Assembly: GCA_003158745.1 (NCBI GenBank)
Contig: PMLC01000102.1
Location: 1 to 35,230 of the forward strand
Length of the DNA: 35,230 nucleotides
Source of the DNA: Acidobacteriota bacterium
GTDB lineage: Bacteria > Acidobacteriota > Thermoanaerobaculia > Thermoanaerobaculales > Thermoanaerobaculaceae
Direction: 5' to 3'
The translations under genes were made by a program, and so were the position numbers. Within the stretch, counting starts at the first letter, position 1. Every line of letters begins with the position of its first letter. The notes beneath the pieces were generated by a model. That model was not told where the DNA came from, ran no database searches, and saw only the letters and a list, made by a program, of their open reading frames with translations. This document shows, in pieces, positions 33,506 through 35,230 of the stretch.

Positions 33506-34438
33506 TCATTCGATAAAGAGCTCGTCGGCCCGGCTCAGCAGCCAGCCCGCGCGTTTCTGGGCGACGAGGTTCGCAAGACGATACTCCGGCGCCCGATCGA
33601 CCTCGATCGCCAACGCTTGCGCCAGCAACCGCTTGAATTCGGTACGGTCCTGCGAGGCCACCGACACGGTCTCGGCGAACGTGACCAGCGGCGCGGCCCG
33701 CTTCCCGCCGGCGAAGGCTGTGGCCTTCGCGAGGTCGGCGCGCGCCCGCTCCGCCGAGCCACCCGCCGAAGCCGGCCGCCCCCCGTCGTAGGCGATCAGG
33801 AAGTCGTACAGGGCGCCGGCACCGAACCCCTCGTCGAGGGCAATCGCCCGGCGCACGAGCGCCTCGGTCGCGGGCAAGCCTGCCGCGAGCTCCGGGTTCT
33901 CCTTGGCCAGGGAGATCGCCGCTCCCCACGCCATCGCCGTCCAGTAGAGAAGCGGCACCTCGGCCTTCGACCGCACCATGGCAGCCGCCTTGCCAGGATC
34001 GCTGCGCAAAGCCTCCCGGAAGCCGCGGTGATCCACCTCGAGTCCTCGCAGGCCGTACTCGAGCGCCCTCCGGTACAGCCTGACGGCCCGCGCGCGCATT
34101 GCCGTCGCAGCAGCGAGATCCCGGCTTTCCTCGTAGTCCGCCTCGGACTGCACGTACGCGTAGGCGTACTCGGTGAACCCGCTCGCGGCGGCCAGCAGGA
34201 GTCCCCTGTGCCGTGGCGACTCGGCGAGGAGGCTTTCGATCGTCTTGAGGGCGAACGGGGTCGCGTCCCGCACCAGCTCCGGGTCGTCTTCGCGCGCCCA
34301 TTCCGAGCCGCCCTGCGCGAGGGCGTTGCCGACAGCGTTGACGGCCATCGTCCGCACCGAGCAGGCCGACAGCAGGGCGAGCGCGGCCAGCGCCGCCGCG
34401 CAAAGTGACAGTTCTGCACGTATCTCAGAGCCTTTCAC
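33506..34438 (-). CDS. TatT-type TPR lipoprotein associated with the TRAP transporter
   Basis: A 310-residue lipoprotein with lipobox LSAC (Cys26). The mature protein is almost all helical with Ala-rich repeats (about 70-300), as in TatT, the trimeric TPR protein of Treponema pallidum (Tp0956) that partners a TRAP binding protein. Similar features: AVNAVGNALAQGG near the N-terminus, RGLLLAAASGFTEYAYAYVQ (81-100), and LYWTAMAWGAAISL near the middle. It is the first of three genes, followed by dctP and the fused permease. The order TatT, binding protein, permease is the same as in the Treponema system (Tp0956-Tp0958), known as a TPAT transporter. The ligand is unknown. The start at 34438 has no strong ribosome site. 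Confidence 0.88.
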   Translation of the reverse strand: MKGSEIRAELSLCAAALAALALLSACSVRTMAVNAVGNALAQGGSEWAREDDPELVRDATPFALKTIESLLAESPRHRGLLLAAASGFTEYAYAYVQSEADYEESRDLAAATAMRARAVRLYRRALEYGLRGLEVDHRGFREALRSDPGKAAAMVRSKAEVPLLYWTAMAWGAAISLAKENPELAAGLPATEALVRRAIALDEGFGAGALYDFLIAYDGGRPASAGGSAERARADLAKATAFAGGKRAAPLVTFAETVSVASQDRTEFKRLLAQALAIEVDRAPEYRLANLVAQKRAGWLLSRADELFIE

Positions 34439-34483
34439 GTTCGCACTCCAGGCCGCCGATGGTAGGCCACCACGATCCCCCTT

Positions 34484-35230
34484 TCAACGCGCTCCCAGCG
34501 CGGGGAGACCGGTGAGCACCGACGCGGCGATGGCGACGACGGTCGCGGCCAGGAGCGCAAACGCCGCCACGACGTGATCCACCCGCTCGGGCTTCCAGGG
34601 GTCGAGCCAGCGCGCAACGGCGTAGCCGCCGGCAAACCCGCCAAGGTGGGCCCAGTTGTCAATGCCCGGCATAACGAAGCCGAAGAGACCAAGCACCACG
34701 GCGTATCCGAGTGCCTCGCGCCCGACCGCGCTGGAGCCGCGGCGGCGGCCGTAGTGCACGGTGGCGCCGAGCAGCCCGAAGATCGAGGCCGATGCCCCGA
34801 CGGTGAAGCTCGCGCCGCCCAGGAAGCGCGGCAGGAACCGAAGGTAGTCCCCCACCAGCGAGCTGGCGAGGAAGCCGGTCGCTCCGGCGACGATGTAGAT
34901 GATGACCATCCTCGCCGGGCCGTACGCCTCGGCGGTTTCCGGCGCCAGCTGCCGGACCCACAGCAGGTTGAAGAGGATGTGGAGAAGGCCGCCGTGCAGC
35001 CAGGACGCGGACAGTACGGTCCACCATCGACCCATCTCGAAGACGGGGACCGCGCCGCTGGCGCCCAGCACGAACAGGCTTCGGCCCGTGGGGGCGAGGA
35101 ACGAGCCGATGCTGCCGCCCATGATGTGCGAAGGGTCGAGGAGCAGCGAAACCGCGTACATCACGAGGCAGCCGCCGGTCATCGCCGCGGTGAAGCCGAA
35201 GTCCTGTCCGAGGCGGCGGAACGCCGCCGC
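34484..35230 (-). CDS. Rhomboid-family intramembrane serine protease, 5' end outside the window
   Basis: A polytopic membrane protein with the rhomboid signature: WLHGGLLHILFNLLWV (the HxxxN motif), GASAS with catalytic Ser at codon 34792-34790, and catalytic His at 34648-34646 in NWAHLGGFAGG. Six or more membrane segments are evident. An ATG exists at 35182, but the frame stays open to the window edge and the extra peptide (FRRLGQDFGFTAA) looks like normal protein, so the gene probably starts beyond 35230. It cleaves membrane proteins within the bilayer; targets are unknown. The 45-base gap to the TatT gene has nothing notable. Confidence 0.9.
   Translation of the reverse strand, partial: AAAFRRLGQDFGFTAAMTGGCLVMYAVSLLLDPSHIMGGSIGSFLAPTGRSLFVLGASGAVPVFEMGRWWTVLSASWLHGGLLHILFNLLWVRQLAPETAEAYGPARMVIIYIVAGATGFLASSLVGDYLRFLPRFLGGASFTVGASASIFGLLGATVHYGRRRGSSAVGREALGYAVVLGLFGFVMPGIDNWAHLGGFAGGYAVARWLDPWKPERVDHVVAAFALLAATVVAIAASVLTGLPALGAR

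Overview
The window is GC-rich bacterial chromosome from a Gram-negative organism. It has outer-membrane barrels, a TonB-dependent receptor and lipoproteins with clear lipoboxes. The best taxonomic hint is the secreted VWFA-type protein at 28506-29567, which resembles a family (TIGR03436) known mainly from Acidobacteriota. Overall gene style also fits a GC-rich acidobacterium from the environment, but class and species cannot be read from the sequence. There is no rRNA or tRNA gene, phage, insertion sequence or CRISPR array that I can see.

Layout. 1-602: 5' end of a small minus-strand gene and a non-coding stretch with an inverted repeat. 603-5835: a degenerate receiver/PilZ protein (minus), then argS, alaX and dedA (plus); a perfect TGTGA-N6-TCACA palindrome lies between the PilZ gene and argS. 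5966-21995: a large starch/maltodextrin district with malQ, a ParB-fold protein, a wrecked aldo/keto reductase, an exported GH13 amylase (plus strand), and a long minus-strand cluster in the order lipoprotein GH13 amylase, malK, malE, malF, malG, a secreted Glucodextran_C-like protein and a large outer-membrane barrel, closed by a terminator. A second Glucodextran_C-like gene follows from its own promoter. 22173-25017: orphan peptide-type binding lipoprotein (minus) and a membrane SpoIIE-type phosphatase (plus). 25308-29567: TonB receptor, serine/threonine dehydratase-like PLP enzyme and VWFA protein (plus). 29681-30145: exported FKBP. 30644-34438: TRAP transporter with fused DctQM permease, DctP and a TatT-type lipoprotein. 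34484-35230: rhomboid protease, cut by the window edge.

How the genes work together. The cluster 12016-21995 reads as one pathway: an exported lipoprotein amylase shortens alpha-glucan, a large barrel plus secreted Glucodextran_C-like proteins probably handle the glucan at the outer membrane, MalE-MalFG-MalK import maltodextrins, and MalQ (5966-7465) rearranges them in the cytoplasm. MalF is unusual: about 330 extra residues with extra membrane segments and two predicted extracytoplasmic regions precede the permease.

The other distinctive signal is intergenic. Several gaps hold arrays of degenerate 7- or 8-base units, some folded into long hairpins. Two gaps (10495-10822 and 30281-30614) carry related composite nests in the same order. 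A G-rich hairpin element from one nest has a relative inside argS, in frame, just before the HIGH motif.
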